DNA of 64,000 nucleotides from UBA4416 sp943362175 (GTDB lineage: Bacteria; Bacteroidota; Bacteroidia; B-17B0; Aurantibacillaceae), in NCBI GenBank assembly GCA_943362175.1, contig CALRIU020000023.1, positions 1 to 64,000 on the forward strand, written 5' to 3'. Under the pieces are notes generated by a model that was given only the letters and a program-made list of their open reading frames with translations, had not been told where the DNA came from and made no database searches. Made by a program: the position numbers and the translations under genes. This document shows, one piece after another, positions 25,195 through 33,304 of this stretch; within the stretch, counting starts at the first letter, position 1; every line of letters starts with the position of its first letter.

Positions 25195-25557
25195 ATGTCG
25201 AATAATACCCAAAAAGGAATTGCCGGTGAGGAGATCGCGATGGAGCATCTGTTAAAACAAGGTTACCGCATCCTTGCGAGGAACTGGCGCCACCAGCACC
25301 TGGAGCTCGACATCGTGGCTGCAACCGAAAACCTACTGGTGATTGTGGAGGTAAAACTACGGGCCGGCAATGCCTTTGGAACACCGGAAGAATTTGTTAC
25401 TAAATCGAAACAGAAAAAGTTAATTAAGGCAGCTGATGTTTACATCAGAGAAAACAGCATCACCACTGACACGCGGTTTGATGTGATTGCCATCATCCGG
25501 AATTCGCAGGAGATCCATGTGGAGCATATCACAGGTGCCTTCTATCCGACGTTATAG
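25195..25557 (+). CDS. YraN-family putative endonuclease
   Basis: 120 residues, the family's usual length. The restriction-endonuclease-like core is visible: GEEIAMEHLLKQGYRILARNW, then LELDIVA and VIVEVKLR (the D...E.K catalytic pattern), followed by KQKKLIKAADVYI. UPF0102/YraN proteins are often near ribonuclease HII or Holliday junction genes, but not here. The substrate is unproven. The 205-bp gap after it (25558-25762) holds only a short inverted repeat (TTCCGA...TCGGAA). Confidence 0.85.
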   Translation: MSNNTQKGIAGEEIAMEHLLKQGYRILARNWRHQHLELDIVAATENLLVIVEVKLRAGNAFGTPEEFVTKSKQKKLIKAADVYIRENSITTDTRFDVIAIIRNSQEIHVEHITGAFYPTL

Positions 25558-25762
25558 CTTATTTGCAGAGTCATTCCGAACTCGCTTCGGAATCTCATAG
25601 TAGTAAAGAGATACAAGTGGTTTGGAAATTTTACTTTGGGCGGCCGGGAGCTGGCGCACCGGCTTCAGGATGGAAGTAAATCTGAAAAATTAAGGAGATA
25701 CTGTGTGAAGGAAAAATGGATGACCTGGCACAGCCTTGTTGCCTGAGCTAACATTTCTTTTT

Positions 25763-26791
25763 TTAATGCGCCTTATGTGTAATATTCAGCTTGCCAAGCG
25801 TTAAGGCATAGGTTGCGTTGTCCTTGTTGTTTTCCTCTTCGCCGTTTACCGTTTTCACACCGGCTTTGTTGAGGCCTTTCAGGGTTTTCCCGGCCATGGC
25901 CCAGAAGCCGGCTTTTTTCTGGCTCTCCGGGTTTTCTTCCCCGTCGCTTTCAGTAATCACATCCACGGTGGTTTTGCGGCTGGCAGAAGCTATCAGGACA
26001 GGCTCCTTAGGATTAGGCAGCGCCTGCTCTTTTATCTTGTCGTTGGTGTTCACCAGGTTCGGAACCGTATCCGGCCTCGTAAGGCCTGTGGTATAGGTTG
26101 GAGAAACTGTATTCGGCTGCTGATTCTGAGCGATCAGCTTTTCGGGTGCAGGAGATGGTCTCTGCGGAGAGTGTTCCTGGTGCAGCCCTGGCAAAGGCGT
26201 ATGATGGTTGACAGAAGGCTGAGAATCTATGGTATGAACCTTGCCTGTTGCTTTCCGGATGTCGCGCAGCGCATAGCTGTTGGAAATAGTGTCTGCCGGT
26301 TTTGCCGGCCAGAGTACATAGAGCAGGAGCAGCACAGCCACTGAGGCAGCGGCCGCAAAAGAAGCAGTCCTGAAATTGAAGAGGATCACTTTCGTGCGGC
26401 GTTTCAGGCTTTCCTTATCTTCAAAAACAATGCTGGTATCGGCTACGGCAATAGTGCTTTTATAAAGCCCAAGCTCTTTGGCTAATTCAGGATTGGCGGC
26501 GCAGTGTTCTTCCACGCGAAGCGTCTCTTCCGGGCTCAGTTGCTGCTCAATGTATCCAATAAACTGCTCGCCGGAAACCAGGTCGGCCCCCGTTTTTTTT
26601 AAAATCTCTTTATTGGGAAACACAGCCTGCTGAGGATCGAAGGTCATCTCCGCGAGGTCTTCAAGGTCTAGCGCCAGCTCGGGATGCAGAGCCATAAACG
26701 TGTCCAGCTCTAGTTGCTGTTCCACGCTGAGCCTGCCTTCCATAGAATCCAGAAGGTATGCCTCGTAATTATGTTGGTTGATCCCGCTCAT
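25763..26791 (-). CDS. Anti-sigma factor-like membrane protein
   Basis: 342 residues. The N-terminal ~130 residues are an acidic cytosolic region with two repeats of a zinc-finger-less anti-sigma type (LSVEQQLELDTFMALHPEL and LSPEETLRVEEHCAANPEL). One membrane span follows (FAAAASVAVLLLLYVLW), then a Pro/Thr-rich periplasmic tail. Its start overlaps the stop of the ECF sigma gene, so sigma and regulator are translated together. It probably holds the sigma factor at the membrane until a periplasmic signal. Confidence 0.8.
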   Translation of the reverse strand: MSGINQHNYEAYLLDSMEGRLSVEQQLELDTFMALHPELALDLEDLAEMTFDPQQAVFPNKEILKKTGADLVSGEQFIGYIEQQLSPEETLRVEEHCAANPELAKELGLYKSTIAVADTSIVFEDKESLKRRTKVILFNFRTASFAAAASVAVLLLLYVLWPAKPADTISNSYALRDIRKATGKVHTIDSQPSVNHHTPLPGLHQEHSPQRPSPAPEKLIAQNQQPNTVSPTYTTGLTRPDTVPNLVNTNDKIKEQALPNPKEPVLIASASRKTTVDVITESDGEENPESQKKAGFWAMAGKTLKGLNKAGVKTVNGEEENNKDNATYALTLGKLNITHKAH

Positions 26792-27276
26792 TAAATAATT
26801 GCTTCTAAATTACCGATATAATTCTTTAAAGTGGCCCTGGCCCTGAAAATGTAGACCTTCACCTGGCTTTCGTTAAGCCCCGTGATCTTCCCGATCTCCG
26901 CATAGTCGTAGCCTTCATAATCCCGGAGAAGCACCACACTTTTCTGGATCTCCGGCAGCTTATCGAGGGCGTTGTTCAGCACTTCTTTAATATCGGTATA
27001 TTGGTTATGGTGTTTTAATTTCTGCTCTACCGCTTCCGTATAATCGCCCTGTTTTTTGGCTTTACGCGTATAGTCGACTAAGGTATGGTGCGCTGCCGTA
27101 AACAGGTACGATTTGGCATTGGTGCTTTCAATATCATTTACCTTGCGCCATACTTTTTCGTAAGTATCCTGCACGATGTCTTTGGCCACGTCGGCATCTT
27201 TTATATGCTTTAAAATAAAGCGGTATAAATTATCAGAGTACTGATCGACGCAGGTATTGAATTCGGTTACAGTCAC
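26791..27276 (-). CDS. ECF RNA polymerase sigma factor
   Basis: 161 residues. Region 2 is visible in YRFILKHIKDADVAKDIVQDTYEKVW and the KSYLFTAAHHTLVDYTRK segment (each seen here in short blocks), and region 4 in LPEIQKSVVLLRDYEGYDYAEIGKITGLNESQVKVYIFRAR. It is a small group 4 sigma factor. It overlaps the anti-sigma gene by 1 bp. The regulon cannot be predicted. Confidence 0.9.
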   Translation of the reverse strand: MTVTEFNTCVDQYSDNLYRFILKHIKDADVAKDIVQDTYEKVWRKVNDIESTNAKSYLFTAAHHTLVDYTRKAKKQGDYTEAVEQKLKHHNQYTDIKEVLNNALDKLPEIQKSVVLLRDYEGYDYAEIGKITGLNESQVKVYIFRARATLKNYIGNLEAII

Positions 27277-27331
27277 GTAGTTTAATCAGGCATAGAACGC
27301 ATGGGAAAGCAGATTAGTTACAGCTATAGTA

Positions 27332-27368
27332 AAAACAAAACCCCCTGACAATCAGAGGGTTTTGTTTT
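27332..27368 (-). terminator. Intrinsic terminator of the MltD-like gene
   Basis: ACAAAACCCCCTGA and TCAGAGGGTTTTGT arms around a short loop. On the minus strand it directly follows the stop at 27374. Confidence 0.75.
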
Positions 27369-27373
27369 TTCGG

Positions 27374-28909
27374 TTAAGAAACCAGTTTTATTTTTTGTCC
27401 TACTTTGAGTTGAGGATTCTTTTTGAGGTTATTGTACTCGATCAGCTTCTCCATCGAAATATGGTGTTTTTTGGAAATGCTGTAAAGTGTTTCGCCTTTT
27501 TTCACGCTGTGCGTTGCCGGCTTGCCTGTATTCTCAGCCAGTTTCACGGTAGTAGCCGAATCGGTTTTGGTGGCAGAGCCTGTTGTGGTCTTGGCAGCCA
27601 CATTGGTTTGAGGAGCTTTCGGCGCATCCGATTTCACAAGCGGCGCTGTTGCCGTTGCCGGCGCATCCTGCCTCACGTATACAATCAGTTTTTTGCCCGG
27701 CTTCAGTCCTTTCTTACCAATGTAATTCCAGGATTTAAGATCGGCCACCGTGACACCGTATTTTTTGGCGATGGTGCTGATCTTTTCGCCGCTGCGTACC
27801 GTGTGTGTTTTCTGAACCTCTTTCACGGCCAGCGTACTTTCCGATGCCACCAGCTGCTGCGATTTGATGCTGGCATAGATCGCCGTTTCATTGGCAATAA
27901 AGGTTCCGATCTTTGCTTTCGGAAGTGTGAGCATATTCCCTCCGGCAGGGATGACGCCCTTGCGGTACTGCGGGTTAAAATAAGTAATCTCATCAACAGG
28001 CACATCCAGCGCCGCAGAGATCTGAGTGAATGACATCGGTTCTTTGACGATGGCGGTATCTACCTCAAAATAGGTTTTGCGTGGCGTGGCGGCATAAATG
28101 TTATGTTCCACCGGGTAATTCATCACGTAATTGGCCGCAATAAAGGCCGGTACGTAGGCCTGTGTTTCTGCCGGCAGAAAAGGGCGGATCTCCCAATAGG
28201 TTTTCTTGCCACCACTGCGACGGATCGCCTTGCTGATGGTTCCGGGCCCTGCGTTATAGGCTGCCAGTACCATTTGCCAGTCGCCAAACATGCTGTAGAG
28301 GCTTTTCAGGTATTCGGCCGCCGCTTCCGTGGCTTTATACACATCCGAGCGGTCATCCGTATAGGAGTTGACATTGAGGCCGTACATTTTCCCGGTCGGA
28401 TACATAAACTGCCATAAGCCTGTTGCTCCGCATTTGGAGCGGGCATTGGGGTTCAGTGCGGATTCGATTACCGCGAGGTGCTTCAGCTCTAATGGAATAT
28501 TGTGCTTATCGAACACTTCCTCGAACATCGGGTAGTACAGCTGCGATAAAGCCATCATACGGCTCACCAGCTGCCGCCTGCGGATGGTGTAAAGGTCAAT
28601 AAAACCTTTTACGTGCGGGTTGTATACCAGATCGAAAGGAGAGTTGGCATCCAGCTTGGCCAGGCGGTTCTCATATACAAAATCCTCGAAGCGTGGAATA
28701 CTGTCTTCGGTGTATTTGTACTTATTGCTTTTGGGAAAAGCCGGTTTCGAAAGCGCTTTTTCAAGAACTTTCTGGTTGGCAAGGCTGTCAAGCATCGCTG
28801 CCACCGGGTTATCGGTCATCGTAAGATTTGTTTGTGCAAACAAACTCCCTGTTGCCAAAGCGGATACGTAGAACACGCTTTGAACTATTCTTTTTATGTT
28901 CTTTACCAT
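27374..28909 (-). CDS. MltD-type lytic transglycosylase with two LysM domains
   Basis: 511 residues with a signal peptide (VFYVSALATGSLFAQ). The SLT domain contains HLAVIESALNPNA (catalytic Glu149), GATGLWQFMYPTGK and VLAAYNAGPGTISKAI. LysM 1 is near residues 370-412 (HTVRSGEKISTIAKKYGV) and LysM 2 near 466-509 (HSVKKGETLYSISKKHHI), joined by an Ala/Thr-rich linker. It cleaves peptidoglycan glycan strands in the periplasm; LysM domains bind the glycan. Confidence 0.93.
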   Translation of the reverse strand: MVKNIKRIVQSVFYVSALATGSLFAQTNLTMTDNPVAAMLDSLANQKVLEKALSKPAFPKSNKYKYTEDSIPRFEDFVYENRLAKLDANSPFDLVYNPHVKGFIDLYTIRRRQLVSRMMALSQLYYPMFEEVFDKHNIPLELKHLAVIESALNPNARSKCGATGLWQFMYPTGKMYGLNVNSYTDDRSDVYKATEAAAEYLKSLYSMFGDWQMVLAAYNAGPGTISKAIRRSGGKKTYWEIRPFLPAETQAYVPAFIAANYVMNYPVEHNIYAATPRKTYFEVDTAIVKEPMSFTQISAALDVPVDEITYFNPQYRKGVIPAGGNMLTLPKAKIGTFIANETAIYASIKSQQLVASESTLAVKEVQKTHTVRSGEKISTIAKKYGVTVADLKSWNYIGKKGLKPGKKLIVYVRQDAPATATAPLVKSDAPKAPQTNVAAKTTTGSATKTDSATTVKLAENTGKPATHSVKKGETLYSISKKHHISMEKLIEYNNLKKNPQLKVGQKIKLVS

Positions 28910-29025
28910 CAGGTTCGTTTAATTTGTATAACGATGTAATTTACAAAACGTTACATAGATTGTAGGATTATATTACAAGGATAAAAAAATTATTCCAAAA
29001 TCAAAAGTTAAAGTCCTTTAATTTT

Positions 29026-29033
29026 TAACTTTG
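29026..29033 (+). promoter_or_regulatory. -7 box directly before a GTG start
   Basis: TAACTTTG matches TAnnTTTG and ends 4 bp before the GTG at 29038. Transcription would begin at or inside the start codon, so the message would be leaderless or the true start lies further in. Confidence 0.4.
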
Positions 29034-29037
29034 CAGC

Positions 29038-29472
29038 GTGAAAAACGACGAAAACGAGCCAAAAGAGTATTTTGAACGCAATATTCTGCTGGTAGTGACC
29101 TTTCTTGCCGCCGGTCTTTTTTTAGACTGGCTCAGTATCCACCTCCTGATGCAGGTAAATCCCTGGGGAACCGCCTCGGCAGTTCCGGGCCTGATGCTTA
29201 CGTTGCAGGGCCTTTGGCTGATTACCAATCCTTATGCGATTGTGTACGACGACCGCTTCGAGATCAAGCAGAATTTTATTTATAACAAGGAATTTTATTA
29301 CCTCGATGCCAAGCGCATCGAAAGCAAAAAGCCCGGAAGCCTCCTGGTGGTATACAACGATGAAGAGACTGAAAAGCTTCCCCTGTTTGGCATGCGTGCT
29401 TCCTATAAGGATAAATTCCGGAAGGCCCTCTCGGAAAAAATAGCCAAAAGCGTCGTCAACAGGGACTTTTAA
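29038..29472 (+). CDS. Two-span membrane protein with PH-like tail
   Basis: 144 residues from a GTG. Two hydrophobic segments (LLVVTFLAAGLFLDWLSIHLL and VPGLMLTLQGLWLITNPY) are followed by a short beta-rich cytosolic tail (IVYDDRFEIKQNFIYNKEFYYL...) of the bacterial PH-like sort. The start is uncertain because the promoter box abuts it; no good ATG precedes. Followed by the SCO-like genes on the same strand. Confidence 0.6.
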   Translation: MKNDENEPKEYFERNILLVVTFLAAGLFLDWLSIHLLMQVNPWGTASAVPGLMLTLQGLWLITNPYAIVYDDRFEIKQNFIYNKEFYYLDAKRIESKKPGSLLVVYNDEETEKLPLFGMRASYKDKFRKALSEKIAKSVVNRDF

Positions 29473-29509
29473 CGAACACTAAAAAACCATAGGATAACGT
29501 ACCACCTCC

Positions 29510-30166
29510 ATGAAAAATAAAAAGCTCCTTTTTTTTGTTATCCTTCTGTTCCCCGCCCTGTTTAAGATCATCCTGGAATTTACCACCATCAACTCCCGGA
29601 AACTACCTTACTTCGGCCCGAAAACCCTGGCCGGTACAGACACGGTTTATTACAGCGCCACCGACCGCTTTAAGCAGGCCGGCGGAGACTCCGCTCTTGC
29701 CGACATCCGGCTCGATACAGCCAATTATCCCTTGTTTGCAGTATGTTTCATCAAGCAGTCTTACAAAACGGATAATTACCGCCTGGCCGGCCTCAGCGAA
29801 TATGCCCAGTATAAAAAAGAAAAGATAAAGCATATTCCCTTTATCATCGTGACGCCCTACGCAGGCCCGGCAGACTCCAGCGGTTTCAGTGAGCTTAGCA
29901 AGCTGCAGGAAGGTAATAAAGACATTTTGCCGCTTTGCTGGCCTGCTGCATCCTTCGACAGCCTCAACCGCCTGTTCTTTAAGGGTAAGCCCATGTACAT
30001 CGACTACAGCTATTTTGCGCTTGTAGACAAGAACCGCCATATCCGCGGCTATTACGATGCCCGTTATGTGTCCGAGATCAAGCGCCTTACCGAAGAGTAC
30101 CAGCATATGCGCCTTAAGGAGGAGAAAGAAAAAGTCATTAAAATTAACCAGATAGAAAGTAAATAA
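29510..30166 (+). CDS. SCO-like protein lacking copper ligands
   Basis: 218 residues with an N-terminal anchor (LLFFVILLFPALFKIILEF). It parallels the SCO protein encoded next: YFGPKTLAGTDTVYYS here against VFGEKKASGTDTVYHT there, and FALVDKNRHIRGYYDA against FILVDTYGRIRGTYDG. The CxxxC pair and the histidine of SCO proteins are missing, so it cannot bind copper in the known way. It is probably a diverged tandem duplicate acting as a partner or scaffold in cytochrome oxidase assembly. 2 bp separate the two genes. Confidence 0.7.
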   Translation: MKNKKLLFFVILLFPALFKIILEFTTINSRKLPYFGPKTLAGTDTVYYSATDRFKQAGGDSALADIRLDTANYPLFAVCFIKQSYKTDNYRLAGLSEYAQYKKEKIKHIPFIIVTPYAGPADSSGFSELSKLQEGNKDILPLCWPAASFDSLNRLFFKGKPMYIDYSYFALVDKNRHIRGYYDARYVSEIKRLTEEYQHMRLKEEKEKVIKINQIESK

Positions 30167-30168
30167 CC

Positions 30169-30795
30169 ATGCGCCAGTTTATCGCCCTTTTCATCATCAG
30201 CACCCTGCTGTTTGCCTGCGACCGGAAACCTAAAAGTAATGGTTTGTTGCTGCCTGTTTTCGGTGAGAAAAAAGCCTCGGGTACAGACACGGTATACCAT
30301 ACCATCAGGCCTTTCTTTTTCACGAACCAGTACAACGAGCCTGTTACGGAGGCAACCACAAAAAACAAGATCTATGTGGCGGATTTCTTCTTTGCCACCT
30401 GCCAGAGCATCTGCCCGCAGATGAGCTCACAGCTGGTGCATGTGCAGGATGCTTTCAAAAACGACAGCAGCATCCTCATCCTGTCGCATACGGTGAACCC
30501 GATGCACGACACGGTGGCGGTACTGAACGGCTATGCTCAGACGTATGGTGCCCTGAAAGGAAAATGGCATTTCCTGACCGGAAGCAAAAAAGAAATTTAT
30601 GCCCTGGCCAAAGACAGCTACCTGGTAAATGCCCTGGAGGACGATGGCACGCCGGAAGGCTTCCTGCATAGCGAATTGTTTATCCTGGTAGATACCTATG
30701 GCCGTATTCGTGGCACTTATGACGGAACGGACCCGGTAGCGGTTCAGAAACTGATTACCGATATCAAACGTTTAAAGCAGGAAACCGCCTCATGA
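30169..30795 (+). CDS. SCO-family copper chaperone
   Basis: 208 residues, a lipoprotein (STLLFAC; Cys17). The thioredoxin-like fold carries the copper motif C78-QSI-C82 (FFFATCQSICPQM) and the ligand His in GFLHSELFILVD. SCO proteins deliver copper to the CuA site of cytochrome c oxidase and sit at the outer face of the inner membrane. It overlaps the next gene by 4 bp, so 29510, 30169 and 30792 form one operon. Confidence 0.88.
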   Translation: MRQFIALFIISTLLFACDRKPKSNGLLLPVFGEKKASGTDTVYHTIRPFFFTNQYNEPVTEATTKNKIYVADFFFATCQSICPQMSSQLVHVQDAFKNDSSILILSHTVNPMHDTVAVLNGYAQTYGALKGKWHFLTGSKKEIYALAKDSYLVNALEDDGTPEGFLHSELFILVDTYGRIRGTYDGTDPVAVQKLITDIKRLKQETAS

Positions 30796-31226
30796 TCCGG
30801 TGGATTTTTCTGTTTGCCTTGTGCCTGCTGGCCTCAGGGCCTTTGGCTGCGGAAGGGCAAAGGGTGAGGATCTGTTACCTGGATCAGCAGGGCGACACGC
30901 TGTCCTCAGAGGAAGTGATTCTGAATAGCGAAGAACTCTCTTTGGACAAGGGGCCAAACCCGGTGATGAAGCTCTTCCGGAAAAAGCAGCGCCTCAACAA
31001 GCGCATTACGGCGGCGGTACTGGCCTTTCCTTTTCCCTTTGGCATTGTGGGCCTGCACCGTATTTACCTGGGTACCAAGCCCTATGTACCGGTGGCTTAT
31101 GTGGCCAGTCTGGGGGGTGTTTTCGGCATTCTACCTTTTATCGACTTCTGCGCCATCGTCTTCGACCGGAAGAATTTCGAGCACTACAAAGACAACGGGC
31201 AGGTTTTTATGTGGCTCAATCATTAA
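30792..31226 (+). CDS. TM2-domain protein
   Basis: 144 residues with a signal peptide (FLFALCLLASGPLAAEG). The C-terminal half has two spans joined by GIVGLHRIYLGTKPYVPVAY and GILPFIDFCAI, the TM2-domain pattern (G..G.H..YLG ... D). A proximal basic segment (FRKKQRLNKR) precedes it. Role unknown; it is in the SCO operon by a 4-bp overlap. Confidence 0.75.
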   Translation: MIRWIFLFALCLLASGPLAAEGQRVRICYLDQQGDTLSSEEVILNSEELSLDKGPNPVMKLFRKKQRLNKRITAAVLAFPFPFGIVGLHRIYLGTKPYVPVAYVASLGGVFGILPFIDFCAIVFDRKNFEHYKDNGQVFMWLNH

Positions 31227-31264
31227 AATTTAACGGTTTTTATGCTTTTTGATTCGACAAATGT

Positions 31265-31272
31265 TAATTTTG
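31265..31272 (+). promoter_or_regulatory. -7 box of the secreted protein gene at 31318
   Basis: TAATTTTG matches TAnnTTTG, 46 bp before the ATG. A TTTG at 31248-31251 lies only 13 bp upstream, nearer than usual for a -33 box. Confidence 0.4.
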
Positions 31273-31317
31273 GAACCTGCTTTGTAAAAATAACCTAAAT
31301 CAAAAAAACTTAGTATC

Positions 31318-32142
31318 ATGAAAAAAACAGTTTTACAAATGGCGCTTGCGCTGCTTACCCTGAGTACTGCTACTGCACAGAAAGAAGTAAAGTATGAGAA
31401 ATTATTTTACAAAGATGTGACCAAAGAGACCAATGAGGTGAAGATCACGGTAGACAATGCTGTTTCTACTGCAGGGGAAACCAAGTTTAAACTGAAGATC
31501 ACCAACCTGACAGGTGATTACATTGTGTTTAAGCCAGAAGAGAGTAAATTTATTGTGAACGGAAAAGAGACGATGCCAAAAGAAAAATGGCTCATCATCA
31601 AGCCAAACGAATCTGATTTCAGGGTGATCAACCTGAAAGGCGCGGGCTACAATGAAGTAAAAAATTATTCTTTTGTTGTAGGTGGTTTATACATTGCCTC
31701 TACCAAAGGAACGGTGGTAGAAGCACCAAACTTTGATCTGCCAGCCTCTAAAAACGATTTTGAAGCTGGTAACTTTAAAACCACCATGTCTAATGTTTAC
31801 AAGGAGTCAGACAGAACCGAAGTAAAATTCAAAGCGGCGTACAACGGGCAGAAAATCGGCTTTGTACAGCCTGCAAAAGTATCAGTGAAAATGCCTGATG
31901 GAAAAGAATACGCCAATGCCAAATCGAAAGCAGACATTATCATGCTTACCAAAGGCCAGGACGACAGCTTCTCCCTGAGGTGGGATAAAATGGAAGGTGG
32001 AAAAGCCATGGATATGCAGAAAGTACCGATGACCATTATCTGGCACGATGCTTACTCTGAGTCGGAGCTGAAAGGTCTGAATGCTGAGAAAATCGACATG
32101 GAATTTGACCAGGCCAATACGGAAGCCAAGAACAAGAAGTAA
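31318..32142 (+). CDS. Secreted protein of unknown function
   Basis: 274 residues with a signal peptide (LQMALALLTLSTATAQ). The mature part is beta-rich with many Lys and Thr residues and ends in a charged EAKNKK tail. No domain is recognised. It has its own promoter box and terminator, so it is probably a single-gene unit. Codon use is A/T-biased like the highly expressed genes at 38-52 kb, which hints at abundant expression. Confidence 0.65.
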   Translation: MKKTVLQMALALLTLSTATAQKEVKYEKLFYKDVTKETNEVKITVDNAVSTAGETKFKLKITNLTGDYIVFKPEESKFIVNGKETMPKEKWLIIKPNESDFRVINLKGAGYNEVKNYSFVVGGLYIASTKGTVVEAPNFDLPASKNDFEAGNFKTTMSNVYKESDRTEVKFKAAYNGQKIGFVQPAKVSVKMPDGKEYANAKSKADIIMLTKGQDDSFSLRWDKMEGGKAMDMQKVPMTIIWHDAYSESELKGLNAEKIDMEFDQANTEAKNKK

Positions 32143-32161
32143 AATTCTTTACAATATGAAG

Positions 32162-32190
32162 AAAGCCATCTCATCAGGGATGGCTTTTTT
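32162..32190 (+). terminator. Intrinsic terminator
   Basis: AAAGCCATC and GATGGCTTT arms with a T-run, 20 bp after the stop of the preceding gene. Confidence 0.8.
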
Positions 32191-32234
32191 GTTTCCGTCA
32201 TCGCGAACGCTATGAGCGCAACGATCAGGGAACT

Positions 32235-33302
32235 TTACTCCTCAAAGGGCCTGGCAGTGGTAAATACACGCCATTTTTCAATCAGCTGCTGCATATCGTC
32301 GGGCAGCTCGCTGTCGAAGAAGATCGGTTCTTTGGTGATGGGGTGGGTAATACCCAGGGTTTTGGCATGAAGCGCCTGGCGGGGTAGAATCTCGAAGCAA
32401 TTCTCGATGAACTGCTTGTACTTATTGCCCGGTAAGCCTTTCAGGATGCGGTCGCCGCCATATTCATTGTCGTTGAACAGCGGATGGCCGATGTGTTTCA
32501 TGTGTACGCGGATCTGGTGTGTACGGCCGGTTTCCAGCTTGCATTCCACCACGGTAATGTAGCCGAAGCGTTCCAGGACTTTGTAATGTGTAATGGCATG
32601 CTTGCCATGCTCGCCATCCGGGAAACAGGCCATCACCTTGCGGTTCTTGAGGTCACGCCCTACATGGCAGTCCACGGTGCCGCTGTCTTCCTTCACATCG
32701 CCCCATACGATGGCAATGTATTTCCGGTCGAGGTTGCGGTCGAAAAAGTCTTTGGCGAGCCTGCTCATGGCCAGCTCGGTTTTGGCAATGATGATGATGC
32801 CGGAGGTATTCTTATCGATGCGGTGTACCAGGCCCGGGCGGTCGATGGTGAGGCCGTCGGCCAGCTTCTGTTTGGAGGAAGGCAGGTTCTGAAAGCGCCA
32901 GGCCAGGGCATTGACGAGCGTTCCCGTATAATGGCCATAAGCCGGGTGAACTACCATGCCCGGTTCTTTATTCACCACGCAGAGGTAATCGTCTTCGTAC
33001 ACCACGTTGATGGGAATGTCTTCGGCCACCAGCTCAATATCGCGGGGCGGAGAGCTCATCAGCACAGAGATCTCATCAAAAGGCTTGATGCGGTAATTGG
33101 ATTTCACAGGCTTCCCGTTTACCAGCACGCAATCGGCTTCGCAGCCCTGCTGGATCTTGGTGCGTGTAGCATTGGGAAGGCGTGTCATCAGGAATTTATC
33201 GATGCGCAGCATCACCTGGCCTTTCTCCACTTTGATATGGTGGTGCTCGTAAAGCTCCTTTTCCTCTTCGCCGGATTCAACCTCTTCAATATCGTTATTC
33301 AT
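32235..33302 (-). CDS. RluA/RluD-family pseudouridine synthase
   Basis: 355 residues. An N-terminal S4 RNA-binding domain (GQVMLRIDKFLMTRLPNATRTKIQQ, here split in two blocks) precedes the catalytic domain with GLVHRIDKNTSGIIIIAK (catalytic Asp in HRIDKNTSG), then TGRTHQIRVHMKHIGHPLFND. It converts uridines to pseudouridine in rRNA (RluD modifies the 23S helix 69). It follows the type IX cargo genes on the same strand; the start of the gene and the end of the cargo gene are separated by 2 bp. Confidence 0.92.
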   Translation of the reverse strand: MNNDIEEVESGEEEKELYEHHHIKVEKGQVMLRIDKFLMTRLPNATRTKIQQGCEADCVLVNGKPVKSNYRIKPFDEISVLMSSPPRDIELVAEDIPINVVYEDDYLCVVNKEPGMVVHPAYGHYTGTLVNALAWRFQNLPSSKQKLADGLTIDRPGLVHRIDKNTSGIIIIAKTELAMSRLAKDFFDRNLDRKYIAIVWGDVKEDSGTVDCHVGRDLKNRKVMACFPDGEHGKHAITHYKVLERFGYITVVECKLETGRTHQIRVHMKHIGHPLFNDNEYGGDRILKGLPGNKYKQFIENCFEILPRQALHAKTLGITHPITKEPIFFDSELPDDMQQLIEKWRVFTTARPFEE

Positions 33303-33304
33303 AA

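Noticed and set aside
27362..28417. Long ORFs opposite the MltD-like gene
   Set aside because: They are shadows of a well supported coding frame; their products have unusual His/Arg/Cys composition.
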